Positions 49,240 through 60,920 of a DNA stretch of 64,000 nucleotides are shown one piece after another. The DNA is from Halichoerus grypus (taxonomy: Eukaryota; Chordata; Mammalia; Carnivora; Phocidae), in NCBI RefSeq assembly GCF_964656455.1, contig NC_135721.1, positions 85,602,754-85,666,753 of the forward strand. The letters are read 5' to 3'. The position numbers and the translations under genes are program-made. Below the pieces are notes generated by a model, which saw only the letters and a program-made list of their open reading frames with translations, did not search any database and was not told the DNA's origin. The first letter of the stretch is position 1; the number at the start of each line of letters is the position of its first letter.

Positions 49240-49515
49240 CTCCTTCTTGAAATAGACTTTTCTCTTGGTATTCAGGTTGCCATCTTGGTTTTTCTATCTA
49301 CCTCCACGACTGCTCTTTCTCAGTCTTTGGTCATTACCATTCTCGACTTGACCTCGAAATGAAGGCGCTGCCCGGGGCTTCCTTGCAGTTGACTCTGGTC
49401 CCTCAATCTTTATTCCCTGACCCTTGGTGACCCTGTCCACTTGTATGACTTTAAATTATAACTCCCAATTTTATATCACCAGCCCTGACCTTTCCCATTG
49501 AGTTCCAATTTTTTT
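49240..49515 (+). mobile_element. LINE L2 reverse-transcriptase fragment, sense
   Basis: TTGGTTTTTCTATCTACCTC, CACGACTGCTCTTTCTCAGT, TATGACTTTAAATTATAACTCCCAATTTTATATCACCAG and CCTGACCTTTCCCATTGAGT follow L2 sequence around its YADDSQIY catalytic block, where the DD codons are deleted or changed. Decayed. Confidence 0.75.
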
Positions 49516-49619
49516 AAAAAACAGAAAAAAAGGTGTGAGATAATTTTAAATCTTAGAATCAAATTCCTGTATTTTTTAACTAGACTAAAGGAGTTACCTT
49601 TCTGTCTCTTTAGCTATTA

Positions 49620-49837
49620 TTTTTTAAAGATTTTATTTATTTATTTTAGAAAGAGGAAGAGAGAGAGTGATTGCACAGGTGCGAGCAGGGGGAGAAGCAG
49701 AGAGGGAGCGAGAGGGACAAGTAGACTCCACATTGAACCTGGAGGCTGTTGGGGGGCTCGATCCCACGACCCTGAGATCACCACCTGAGCCAAAATTAAG
49801 AGCTGGCCACCCAACCAACTAAACCACCCAGGTGCCC
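49620..49837 (-). mobile_element. CAN SINE, antisense
   Basis: T-rich tail complement at the left, AAACCACCCAGGTGCCC at the right. Flanks CTTTAGCTATTA and CTTTACGTATTC are approximate target-site copies. Confidence 0.94.
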
Positions 49838-50027
49838 CTTTACGTATTCGTATGCATTTCTAAAATTGCCTGTGTAGTTTTTTGTTTGTTTTTGTCATTA
49901 TGTAATGTTATTTATTTATTGTATTTCATCAAAACTATACCTCCTCTTCAGAAAAAGATGGAATTGGGTTTTTGCTTTACTGGAGTATTAGTTTATTAGG
50001 TTTTAAAGGATGTCCGTGCTTCTTTTA

Positions 50028-50232
50028 TTTTTTTAAGATTTATTTATTTATTTTGGAGAAAAACAGAGACTGTGTGTGAGCAGGGGAGGGGCAGAGGGAG
50101 AGGGAGAGAGAATCTCAAGCGGACTCCCTGCTGAGTGCAAAGCCAGACGTGGGGTTCGATTTCATGACCCTGAGAGCAAGACCTGAGCCAAATCCAAAAG
50201 TCAGACGCTTAACTGAATGAGCCACCCCAGGG
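50028..50232 (-). mobile_element. CAN SINE, antisense
   Basis: It ends GAATGAGCCACCCCAGGG. Target-site copies TGTCCGTGCTTCTTTTA (50011-50027) and TATCCATACTTCTTTA (50233-50248) are diverged, so it is moderately old. Confidence 0.95.
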
Positions 50233-50248
50233 TATCCATACTTCTTTA

Positions 50249-51999
50249 GAAAGTCAAGTTCTCCATAAATCAAAGATGAGATGATTAATTATTAAATTAG
50301 AAAAAAAATCAAGGTATTTGAGAAAGAAGATGTACCTCACAAAATTATCAGAAAGTACAATAGACTTCCATGTTTAGCAAACAAAATGCTTTGTTTCAAT
50401 GAGCCCACCAAAGCAATGGTTGCAAAAAGAGGCAGAAGGGAATTGGTGCAATCAGCCAAGGATTTATTTATATGCACAGCTTTAAGCAGAAGGTTTGATG
50501 TGCTTTGCTTGCTTTTAACTTCCTCATGATGGGCTAGTTTGGTCTTCTCCATGTCCAGGTAAGTCTTGGTCCTCAGCCCGATCTCTTGGCTATTTCTACT
50601 CTTGGACCTTTCTTGACCCTCAGCCTCCCACATCTTTGTTCATCTTCATGTTGTGTGATCATTTAATCTCCTCTCATTTATCAGCAGGATATGACCTATA
50701 AAGTAAATCAGGGATCTTGAGTAACCAATAAATTGTAAGACTTACAAATACTGCAAGGTAAGTGTTTTAACTTTATAGATAACACATATTTTGCATATTT
50801 TCCAAACATAAACATTAAAAATTAGGTCCATAGACTATAGACAGTCAACACAAACCTCCACACTTGGGGGATTTAGAGAGTTGAGGGGCACACATGTTTC
50901 CTAGATCACCCTCCCTCCCTGCCTCCACAGCAGCCAGTCGGAGATCAGAACAGCCTCCACCCTCAATCTTCCTTTGCCCCTGGATTACAGGCCTAAGGGA
51001 TATGTCCAAACCAAGAAGGCAATCCTTCCAAGGAACCCTGGTGTCAACCCCAGACTATGCTTGTTCCTAAACTTCAGTAATTTCTGCCCATCTATGTTCT
51101 CTTCACGTCGTCTCTTTGTCTCTCCTCCCCATCTTTACTTTTCCTTCCTTGCTTTCTGCCTCCCCAAGCTAGCATAAATATCCACATCATGACTGAGCTC
51201 TCCTTAGTGAACACTTTCAGATATTCAAGGCACTAAATAATCTCTCCAAAAACAAATAAAATTTCTAGAAAATAAAAACTGTGATTTACCGAGTTAAGGA
51301 ACTTACATATGTTTACGTGGGAATTATACTCTCTGTGTAAATCATAATACTGTGAAACAGCGACCATGTTTTCCAGGAGACACATACACACATATGACAA
51401 AAACGTTTGTCAAGTAATAAATGCTAACATTAAAGGCAGCATGCCAGTTGTAAAAACCAGTCTTCGGTATTCTTTAACCACCAAACACAATCACAGAGCC
51501 ACTGTTAAATTGAACTTAATCAAGTGTCAATGCCCATTCTGGAACTGGAATAACTTTTCAATCCAAATAGGACTTTTAAAACCATCAAAAGAGGAGCCAG
51601 GGATGTTGCGTACTGACAGAAAGTCCTACAGAAGAGGAGAGCAATGGTAGAGTAACAAGTGAAAAGCGAAAGTCCCTTGGATCACCACACCCCGCACTTG
51701 AAACCCACAGCACACAGTTGTGCCAGCAGGAGACACAATAAAATCTTTAAAAAAAAATAAAGGGTGTCATTTTCTGCCTTACATTATTACATTTTCATTT
51801 TTTAGCTGATTGAACTAAATCTACCTAAAACCTTTGTAAAGGTGTTAACTTTTTTTTATTTACTATTTTCCTGTGTTACCCTTCCACAATTCTAGTGCAA
51901 ATGAAATCCAAAAGTACACATTGGGATATCTGTGCACTAAAACATTATTCTCATATGTGATAAGGATATATTGAGAGATCTGACATAGATTTCTGAGCA
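50249..51999. other. Unresolved, mostly unique noncoding sequence
   Basis: A string ACAATAAAATCTTTAAAAAAAA at 51736-51757 resembles an isolated SINE tail but has no head. No exon recognised. Confidence 0.45.
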
Positions 52000-52450
52000 T
52001 AGTTGTTTGGGTATTCAAGTGACCCACCCATGCCGAATCGCGAGGGTAGGCCTAGATTCACCAATATTTTTTCTGCGTGTGTCTGTGCGTAAGATGGCCA
52101 TTGCTTCAGGAAGCTGGTGTCAACGTGCCATTCTACCTGGAGGTGGGGTAAGAAATTTCTCTCCGCAGTACCATCGGTATGACAAGCAGGGTGCTTCTAT
52201 TCACCTCACTTCAAACGTCGATCATCTTTGTGAGTTAGCTATAAGGCAGAAAGAACTATGATTTGAAGTGAAGTTCCAGAATCTCTCAGATGAAAAGCAA
52301 CTCTGTCGGAACACTATGTCTTCAGCAAGAACAATGCGTTAGCCATGATGGGCTTCCATAGCCAAGTGAGAGGATAAGGAATAATCGAGTTATCCCTGTT
52401 ACGTCCTAAATCGGTATCTCCTTGAAGGAATTACTTAAACCATTCTAGCT
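52000..52450. other. CpG-dense block in AT-balanced sequence
   Basis: By eye about 15 CpG dinucleotides fall within roughly 420 bp (for example CGAATCGCGAGG, AAACGTCGATC, TAATCGAG, TTACGTCC, AATCGG), although overall GC is not high. An 84-codon frame at 52007-52261 lies in it without a recognisable domain. Possible readings are a germline-unmethylated regulatory element, a recent insertion of unknown origin, or a decayed processed sequence. I cannot assign it. Confidence 0.45.
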
Positions 52451-52554
52451 AGTGAAGCCACCCGGAAAGGAGACAAAATAAACCATGTTAGCTTCACTTG
52501 ACGAATTCAGTCACATAAGCTGAAACAGAAAAATCTCTTTGGACTTTACACATC

Positions 52555-52670
52555 AAATAATTAGCATTTGCTAAGTGTAGGTATTCTTCTATGCTCTGGG
52601 AAATCTCGGGTGAGGAGATAGAGCCTCTGCCTACACGATGCTCACATTCTAGAGGGAGTGGTAGTGGCAC
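52555..52670 (-). mobile_element. LINE L2 3' end remnant, antisense
   Basis: AGCATTTGCTAAGTGTAGGT, TCTATGCTCTGGGAAATC, CTCTGCCTACACGATGCTCA and CATTCTAGAGGGAGTGG match antisense L2 (CACCTACTATGTGCCAGGCA..CTCACAGTCTAGTGGG). Confidence 0.55.
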
Positions 52671-53289
52671 CGAGCTTCTAGTAGCTTTGGTTGCAAATGC
52701 TTGTTCAGGTTTGAGTTTACTTTCCTGCTGATCCTTACATCGTGACTGTATTTCAATGAGAAAATTTTACTTCTGGCCCTATCTTCAGGGGAACGAAAGG
52801 AAGGAAAATTGTCCCTTCATAGTAGAAGACGTGTTGACATGTGTTTTAGAGACTTTTCAGCAAGAATTCCCAATAAAAAAGAATTCACTCCAAGCTTATA
52901 AAGATGCAATCAAGCTGGATCAGGATTCATCAATAAATTAAACATAAAAACTCCGAGACACCTGCTGCAGAATCTATTATGTTCTTTTAGCAATTGCAAA
53001 GGGCTTAGGTTCCCTTGAGGAAACTTCAGTAAGTCCTGGAGATATTAGGAATCCTTCAGAGGGAGTCTTGTTTTAACAAACTTGACCATTATGATTCTGA
53101 CTTTTAAAAACTTTGGCTTTCTTAACAATGAATAAGATTGTACCCCTGTGATCCGATGATCTAATGATATCCATTAGGGTATCTTAATACCACAGTTATT
53201 CCTTACTTCACACTGAGAAGCATGGAAATTGCTTTAATACCTACATAGAAAAGTTGTGTGCAATTTTTGGCCATAATAGCTGCTTATTT
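52671..53289. other. Unresolved noncoding sequence
   Basis: No repeat or exon recognised. Confidence 0.45.
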
Positions 53290-53306
53290 AAGAAAGGAGC
53301 AAAATT

Positions 53307-53529
53307 GGGGCGCCTGGGTGGCTCAGTTGGTTAAGCGACTGCCTTCGGCTCAGGTCATGATCCTGGAGTCCCGGGATCGAGTCCCACATCGGGCTCCCTG
53401 CTCAGCAGGGAGTCTGCTTCTCCCTCTGACCCTCCCCCCTCTCATGCTCTCTGTATCTCATTCTCTCTCTCAAATAAATAAATAAAATCTTTAAAAATAA
53501 AAAAAAAATAAATAAATAAAAAAAAAAAA
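53307..53529 (+). mobile_element. CAN SINE, very young, 17-bp perfect target duplication
   Basis: A canonical copy with an A box at 53319-53330 (TGGCTCAGTTGG) and a B-box-like GGATCGAGTCC at 53374-53384. Target-site copies AAGAAAGGAGCAAAATT are identical at 53290-53306 and 53530-53546. The long, still A-rich tail also suggests youth. It is close in sequence to the copy at 15956. Confidence 0.98.
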
Positions 53530-53812
53530 AAGAAAGGAGCAAAATTTTATTAATTTTGGTTTTAGAAGAAAAATTTATCCTGAATCCTCCTTTTACTGCT
53601 TTATTCTTCTTTATAATATATCCCTGTTAATCTAACAATAATTGGGAATTTCTACTACATTTTATGCTAATTTAACCATATACCCGTACTTTGCAAAGAG
53701 GTATGGTGTACTCTAAAAATCCAATAGTCAGAGTCTAGATCACCTTAGTTCTTATAACACACTTCTCATAAACAATGAAGTTAGATATTACCTTTAAAAA
53801 TGTGTCAGGATA

Positions 53813-54010
53813 GGGGGCGCCTGGGTGGTGCAGTCAGTTGAGTATCTGACTCTTGGTTTTTCAGCTCAGGTCAGGATCTCAGGGTCATGGGGTTGAGTCC
53901 CATGTCTGGCTTCGTGCTCAGCAGGGAGTCTGCTTGAGATCCTCTCTCCCTCTCCCTCTGCCCCTCCCACTAGTGCTCTCTCTCTAAAATAAATAAATAA
54001 AAATCTTGAA
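53813..54010 (+). mobile_element. CAN SINE, older subtype
   Basis: GGGCGCCTGGGTGGTGCAGT head with the CTGACTCTTGGTTTTTCAGC block and an AAATAAATAAATAAAAATC tail. Target-site copies are not clear. Confidence 0.94.
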
Positions 54011-54261
54011 AATAAATTTAAAAAATCACTTAGGGTATCACTGATTTATTCAGTGATAGGATAAAGGCCTCTGATATCTGAATCCTTCCATATTTGTGGG
54101 GAAATGCCCTAAAGGTTGAAATATTACATATCATTGCTCTTTTGGTTCTATTAATAATATGTGGGCAGATTTGGGTACATTTAAGTCTTACCAGGAGGAA
54201 GATTAAAATAATTTAATGGGCAAAAATACCTGTACTGAAGAGTTTCTGTCCTCACATAGGA

Positions 54262-54433
54262 GTGTGTGTGTGTGTGTGTGTTTTCATGTGTGTATGTGTG
54301 TGTGAGAGAGAGACAGAGACAGAGAAAAGGCAGAAAGAGACCAAGACCAATACAGAGGTAGAAACAGACACAGAGAAATAGCAAAAGAGAGACAATGAGA
54401 ATTTTGCAAAAAAAAAAAAAACACACACACACA
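54262..54433. repeat. Compound simple repeats: TG, GAGA and CA
   Basis: A (TG)n run with interruptions at 54262-54304, then GAGAGAGACAGAGACAGAGA-type purine sequence, and an A13(CA)n run at 54409-54433. Antisense frames through it are poly-His/Thr artefacts. Confidence 0.9.
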
Positions 54434-55419
54434 AAACTAAGCAGTACAAAAAGAAAGAGGTGGTTATGTTTCTTAGCAAGGGAAAGTAACTTCTAAGAAC
54501 TCAAGGTCAGAGGTACTTGCCCTGGGTGCCCTATCTTTCATGTTCTCCAAGCCTGGGCTTTTTCCCTAAATGCATCAGCTAAAAGATGGGCCTATCATAA
54601 GTAATATTTAAACCTGATTTTATTTTATTGTTGCACACAAGATTCTGCGATTTCCTTAATTCATTGTACAATCTAATTACAGCTTGATTTCTCAGAGGGA
54701 AAATATATTACCCTATCTTCTCCAGTTACTTTTTGATTATTTTCTTCCAAGGCTACTGCAGGGCTGGATTACGCCCAGCCATTTCTTTCATTTAGTCCTC
54801 TCTATATTGGATACTGAGTATTGCAGTAGATTTGATCACACAACATTTAATATTGATTATGGAGACCGGCAAATGCAGTGTAATACTTAGGTCCGGATGT
54901 CGTGAATGCATTCACAACATGTACGCACAATAATGTATCTCTGTTATTGGTGTAGTAAGGCTGCAAGGAAGATTTCATACTTTAAACTCATTGGGTTTAC
55001 GACCATATGAGGATTATAGAAAAATAAAACACCCTGCATCCAATTTTTTTCTGAAATATTTTTCATGTATGGTTATTATTATCAAAAAGTATCTCTCTCA
55101 ACCCTGTGAGTATAATCTTTATGGAGAGCTGCTTAGAATGGTTTTTTTTTTGACAAATCTTCTGTGTCTTCCTAGGAACCATGGTTAATGTCGAGATGGG
55201 CCCTGACAAAGGATATGATACAGGGTTTCCTGTCTTGGAGAAGTGGCTAAGACTCAGCGAAGGGATAAAAAGGCAGGGGAAAAAAATCTTGGAATCCCTT
55301 CTGTTTCTGTTCCTTTCTTGCGCTCTGTGCCTCTCTTTTCTACCTTTCTGTCTCTGTTTCTGGATCTCTTATTTTATCTTACCTCCCTACATGAACCCAA
55401 AAACACACTTGCTTAGCAT
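54434..55419. other. Unique-looking noncoding sequence
   Basis: Start of a long interval nearly free of recognisable transposons. No exon identified. Confidence 0.5.
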
Positions 55420-55780
55420 TGGGGACAGTCCTCTGTGAAGCATGTGCCGTTCACTGTCCAGAAAACAGTTTCGAGAACACGAGGCGCTAAATGTTCCTGT
55501 CGGCTGCCCACCCCCTCCCGCATCTGGTGTATCTGTCTTCAGAGCCATGCTCCAAAGGTGGCTCTGAGTATTTGGGAAGGCCAAGGTGTCTGCCAGGGGA
55601 AACCCACGATCCCAGTAGTAAAGCCACCATCTAACCACGGAGTCCTGGGATCAGTGGGGAGGACCTCTGTGCCCTCCCCACCTGCAGACCACCACGTGTG
55701 GCCACTCCGGTGACTCGGATACTATGTGGCACTCAGCTGGGGTCAGGGGCCAGAGGGACTTCCTGGTCTCCAAGGTTTCT
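55420..55780. other. GC-richer block in the repeat-poor interval
   Basis: Composition rises locally (CGAGGCGCTAAATG, CCACCCCCTCCCGCATCTGG, CACGTGTGGCCACTCCGG). Overlapping open frames on both strands (55435-55713 and 55387-55638) reflect few stops in GC-rich sequence and show no known domain. No splice-flanked exon structure could be established. Confidence 0.4.
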
Positions 55781-57649
55781 AATTACTCAAGGGTCTCTTT
55801 ATCATAAAGATACTGTTTTCCTTTTTAAATTGAATTTGCTACCTTTCCTTTTTAACTTAACAGTGCTCTATTTGGCTGGGCTTTTGCAAAAGGTACTTTT
55901 TTTTTTTTAGTTAAAGAGCTAAAACAAAATGTAGGGCACTTTTCTAGACACTGGGTAAGATTTGTATCCATTGAGTAAGGTTTTGAAAAATTAGTCCTAT
56001 TGTGTACAGCATCAAACTTGAATTTGTTCATACCTATAACGCACGGACATCTGATTCTATAACATTGACTTCAGTTGCACAAGATTTGTTGCATTTGACC
56101 AGAGTCAGAATTCCTGCACTACCCGAACCGAAAACATTTCATAGGTGCTATGAGATAATTTTTAGGTTATCTTTTAAAAAAATACCTTTGTCAAAAAATC
56201 AGAATTTCTGTATTAATCTCTTTGAACCGCATACGAGGATCGGCATTCAAGCTTATTTTTACTATAGTTTTCAGACAAAACTTTAAGGAGGGGGTACGTT
56301 ATTCACTTTTTAAGTCCTTTAGAATGCTTTTTGAAAATTCTTTAAAAAGAATTTTCCATGAACTGAAGTTTTATTGCATTTCTGATTGGAGATATGAAGA
56401 ATGGTTAATATATGCACAGGAAAAAGAAGCCACCAGGGAAAAAAAAAAGAAAGAAAGAATAAAACCCTAAAAAGTTCCAAGGTTGATTCAGTATCGCAGG
56501 ACAGATAAGATCTCAGTGGGGTTGAATATCAAATGAGACAACTGTCCATTCTAACAAAAGGAAGGGGATATTTTTGAAGACGTACCTGTCTTCTGCTTAA
56601 AGAATCCATCTATACTCCAAATTGGATGAGAATGTCCTGCTCAGCGTGACTTGAGTTTGAAAAATTTTGAGGCCCTCACAGTGCAGCTTTCTCCCTGAAC
56701 AATATTTGAGGCTGTTTCTTCTCTTGTTCCATACACAAGCAGAAGCTTTTGGCTTCAGTTTAACCGAAGTACTTTTGACCTTACAAATGCAGGTATGTGT
56801 AAAAAAAAAAAAAAAAAAAAAAAAGAAACCCTTTCTCTATTATGGACTTTCGCTGACAACATTTGGATTCACTGTATGCATTAAATCTGTGTCAAAACAA
56901 AACCACCCAATGTTAACTAAAACTGCAAGTGAGGGACCTCTGATTCACAAACATATTTTCTTTTAATCAAAGACACCTGTTTTTTTTTTAAGCTCTGACT
57001 ACAAATGATTCAGAGTAATTTCTTTCTTTTTTTTTTCTTTCTTGAGAGAGGACCTTCCTTTTCTATAGCTGGTACGAGCAAAATGCATTGGTTTAGTAAA
57101 CAATATTCATGTAGGGGGGAATACAGCTTAAGCAATTCAGAGAGTACACAAACATTTATTGGTACAAAACCTGCAACATGAGTTTTTTGTTAAATTTTAA
57201 CAGTGTTTTCTCAAATCTTCAAAGCTTGCCTTGATGGTTTGCTGAAGTAATTGAACCACTCCTGAGTTGTTTTATATAGGACATCTTATCTTTCTTTCAT
57301 TACCCAGGCTGTGGCTTCTTTTCTATTCCCATGAAATCCATGTACACACTTTAGAAGCCCTCCTGAACAAGCTCGCTTCTAACTTTCACGGAGCCCTTAG
57401 CACAATTTGAATACGAAAGAGATACTGAATAAAAAGCTTTAATCTCTTGTCTGTTCTGTTGCTTTCTTGCCTCTCTTCCATCTCCTCCTCTTCCAAGGGC
57501 TTTTCTGTGGGAGGAAAGTGAACACTTTCTGTTTAAAGTGAAGTGTAATGCTCGAGAAGATGCATTCGCTAAGGCTGAGTTGGGAAAGCAGCTCCTGTAA
57601 ATCTTCTCTGTCAAAATTTAGCTACATTTGTTCGCACTGCCTTCTGTGT
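55781..57649. other. Unique-looking noncoding sequence with homopolymers
   Basis: T run at 55899-55908, A run of about 25 bases at 56799-56824, T runs near 56980 and 57026. No transposon or exon recognised. Confidence 0.5.
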
Positions 57650-58000
57650 AAGCCTTTGCAGGTAGAAGATTAGCAAAGAGCTCTCCGTGAACAAAAATCA
57701 TTCAATCAGCAGAATGTACAGGGAGTATCAAATGTGCCCTCCACCTCAAATACTGTGGGGCTCTCCCCTCTGATACCTCTTCCCCTCGGTGAGCTGGAAC
57801 TGCTTGAAAGGGTTTTCTGTTCTCTGCTCTCTTGTCAATTTGAATGCCAGGAAATGAGCCCCCTTTGTGAGATTAATTAATAGCAGGAGCGGATCGGCCG
57901 AGCCCAATCGCCACGCAAAGGAGCTGTAATTGCTACTTTGTGGAAAGGAAAGGAAAAAAAAAAAAAAAAGTTTGGGTTGCAGTTTAAGAAGAGGGTTTAA
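57650..58000. promoter_or_regulatory. Candidate distal enhancer/conserved noncoding element
   Basis: The core at 57862-57942 has two CTTTGTG words (57863-57869 and 57936-57942), the SOX/HMG-type site on the opposite strand. Between them lie ATTAATTAAT (57872-57880) and TAATTG (57927-57932), homeodomain-type sites, plus a CpG-bearing middle (GGATCGGCCGAGCCCAATCG). The surroundings lack repeats. The texture fits vertebrate developmental enhancers, but neither conservation nor activity is shown by one sequence. The target gene is unknown. Confidence 0.4.
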
Positions 58001-58524
58001 GGAAAGTTCTTTGAACTAGAGGTCTCAGTGCACTGGATTAAGGCAAGAAGCAAGGAGGCCTTTGAAGTTTGCTAAGAGGTTTTGGAAGGGGAAAAGTTGG
58101 GTGGCAAATGGGAGCTGGTAACATCAAAAGCGTTCACACTGCTCCTCACCTGCTCGGCTTCAGGACAGGGACCACTGGGAGAGCCGCGTCGCAGGTCAGC
58201 TGACCAGCTGGGAAGGCGGTGGGTGGGTGGGTGTGGGTTTATTTGGGCGGCTAGCGTCCAGCCTTGCTGCAATGTACCGGTCCTGTGCAAGGGCACACCC
58301 AACTGAGGGGTGCTGTTGGAAGACTGCACTTGACAGCACATGCAGAATGAACCTAGGATCCCCAACTGAACACTCACCTTCTTTCACGCCATCCCTGCTT
58401 CTAGGACCTTCAAAACCATTTTTTTTTTTTTTTAAAGTTTCTCTGTCACTTAGCGATGATGTACTGATAAGAGGAAAAAGAGATGTGATTGTTTCCTGTC
58501 TGGAAATAAGAATTAGCATAGGCC
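58001..58524. other. Unique, moderately GC-rich sequence
   Basis: Contains a GGTGGGTGGGTGGGTGTGGG G-rich run at 58216-58235, a possible but weak quadruplex former, and a T run at 58420-58434. Overlapping frames on both strands show no known protein. Confidence 0.45.
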
Positions 58525-58800
58525 AGCCATTCTCAACAGGGGCAATATCGCCCCCAAGGGGGTGAAATTGATTCTTGGGGGTGAAAAATAAATCTTGGAC
58601 ATTATAATGGTTTATGGGTTATCCAAAAGGCTATATTGCATCACCAGATACACAGTATATCTTTGCTAATAAAATGTCATGGGAAGGGAACAATTAGAAA
58701 TAAAATACCTGAAAAGGCTCCTCAGGGGATATCATAAAATTAAACAAAAACAAAACAAAACAAAAAAACACCACTGAGGATCATTTGTGTTTGCAAATTT
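58525..58800. mobile_element. Possible hAT-like DNA-transposon remnant
   Basis: CCAGCCATTCTCAACAGGGG followed by ATCGCCCCCAAGGGGGTGAA resembles the 5' end of mammalian hAT/MER elements (CAGTGGTTCTCAACCGGGG..GCCCCC). The other terminus is not clear. A (AAAAC)n tract lies at 58741-58768. Confidence 0.45.
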
Positions 58801-59499
58801 CTAGAAAGTAGCATGAATTTCATTTTATATGAATTGCATATTGACCAGACGTTAACTCAAGTATGTACGTTTCATATTTTGATTTTGGGTTGAATTGGCC
58901 CTATATCAAATAGTTTCAGATCTCCAAATTCCATACTAAATATTTTTTGTTATTTTATTACTTTTGATGGAATGAGATCTACATATTTTAACTGGAAAGC
59001 TTGAATAGATTTCAGCTCTCACCATTACAGTTTGTCCATAAGCTCCGATATTTTTTTTTAAGTAATCAAATTAATTTTCTTCAGGTTTTCTTTTTTTTCT
59101 TTCTTTTTTGCTATCTTGGGAAGTATTACAAGTTCAAAAGACAGGATTTTTAAAATAACCTGGTAGATCTACATGATTTATAAATACAACTTATCCTATC
59201 CATTCAAACTGTGTGTATTTTTTCTAAACTAACATAGTTAAGTATTAATTTCAAATGATAAACAATATTTAAGGAGAGGAGTAAAAAGAAATTAAAATTG
59301 TCTTACATGACCATTGGCCGATGAGATTATTTTAGACCTCATACTAAATTTAAGAGTTGTGTTTTCATTTTGAATTCAACGTCCAAGATAAATGCATACA
59401 ATTTTGATTTAACCAAATGTGTAATATTCAGACATAATCTTTAGTAATCAGAAAATTTTGGATTTGTATGCTTTTAGTCTATTACTATGCTGTATTTTT
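58801..59499. other. Unique AT-rich sequence
   Basis: No element or exon recognised; T-rich runs near 59050 and 59090. Confidence 0.5.
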
Positions 59500-59915
59500 C
59501 TGCCCTTGTAATGACCAGGAATGTTGGAAGATCAAGAACCAATCCCAGTCTGGCCAAATAAACCAGAAACGTGACAAGGCCTGCCCCACAGCTAGCTGCC
59601 ATGTTTCTGAGCATCATCACCGCGCAGAGTATTTATTCTTTGCTGACCTTGAGAAAGAAGTTTCGGAGGCTTTACTTTGAGGGAAATTTACATCCATTAG
59701 CAATACGCATAGGGAGCCATGTCTTCCCTTTTCCCATGCTGTTTGTCTGTTGTGTTCAGAAAGTTATTCACCAGAATGGCAGCTCCAGCACAGTGTACCG
59801 GTGACATTTCGGGGCTTCCCTTGCATTGACATCCAATACCAGTTCCTGCTGCACAAGCAGGTTGGCCCAGCCTAGCATTCAGCCCACAGTGAGCAATCAA
59901 TAAACACTGTTGACC
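59500..59915. promoter_or_regulatory. Possible conserved noncoding block with an MIR/L2-like tail
   Basis: Repeat-free, balanced composition with CpGs (ATCATCACCGCGCAGAG). The last part, CAGTGAGCAATCAATAAACACTG near 59885, resembles an L2/MIR terminus. The regulatory reading is inference only. Confidence 0.25.
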
Positions 59916-60419
59916 GACCGCATTGGAGCACCCAGCACATCAACCCATGGACTTTGCAGCCTCATTACAAAACCATCTTGGGAGACCTGCCATTTTGAAA
60001 GTTTAACAAATATTTTTAATACAATGAGTGAGTGAATGAAGTAGCTGGTGATTATGAGTCCATTGCCAGAATTCCCAATCCCAATCCTTCCAAACTAGCA
60101 GGAGCACAGGTCTCAGTTTGAGATGAAAGCCCCCATCTAATGGCTCACCTCACTTGGAAGAGACCTTCCCACTCTATGTACAAAAGGAATTAGGTACATA
60201 TAGATATACGTAGAATATAAACAACTTGAAATACATTTCTTACAATAATGCCTATACCCCAGTCTACTGGCTGTCAAAAAGCTGTACATAATTACACTCA
60301 TTAAGAAAAACAGGCATATATTCAATTACCTCCCTGCTGCCAACGCAGGAAACAAAATAGTTTTCTCTTTTATTATATCAAATATCTTAGTTTATGCCAC
60401 GCATGTTAAAGTTTACCAC
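59916..60419. other. Unique noncoding sequence
   Basis: No element or exon recognised. Confidence 0.5.
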
Positions 60420-60920
60420 TCCTTGAAGCTTGCAACTGCAACATTTTTTAGCTATCTGGAGGATTATAATTGCGTGCACAGCATCAATTATGGATTGGAT
60501 TCAGCATTTTCAGATAACTTCCCAAATCACAAAGAGAGCTCAGTTGTCTCCAGGTATTTGGAGGCCAGTTTGATTACAGGTGTAGTACACGCAGCCTTGT
60601 TAGTTCTCCGTGATGAGAGCTTCCTTTCCCTGCTGGGTCTCTGGGAGAGGCACTGACCATTGCATTCCACTAACAATTTCTTCGCGTTCCCCAGAGATGC
60701 CTTAATGAGCCCCTTGGACATGGCCAAAGGCAATCTTGTTCTCTGGGCCAGTGAGGTGAAAAGCCAAAGCTTTACCTACCAGGCAAGCAATAATTAATAA
60801 GGTATCTTTGATTCATCGCAATTCATTAACAAAGTTACAAGTTTGGCGGCCTCACGGAACACAGTGTTAAGTCTGTCATTTCATTTACAAGCATTGAATG
60901 AAACACGCGTGCCAAGGTAT
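60420..60920. promoter_or_regulatory. Candidate conserved noncoding element with homeodomain, TCF/LEF and SOX-like words
   Basis: Within 44 bp lie TAATTAATAA (60791-60800), CTTTGAT (60806-60812, TCF/LEF-like) and AACAAAG (60828-60834, SOX-like). Other homeodomain-type words occur upstream (GATTATAATTGCG near 60462). No transposon interrupts the 500 bp. Motif occurrence alone is weak evidence. Confidence 0.35.

Noticed and set aside
52007..52261. An 84-codon frame in the CpG-dense block
   Set aside because: No recognisable protein family; I tried to read it as a processed pseudogene (for example of a ribosomal protein) and found no match.
55387..55713. Overlapping 83- and 92-codon frames on opposite strands
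   Set aside because: Open frames on both strands of a GC-richer block are expected by chance, and neither has recognisable motifs.
58216..58235. Strong G-quadruplex
   Set aside because: The GGTGGGTGGGTGGGTGTGGG run has short G tracts; formation is possible but the evidence is too thin for a separate call.
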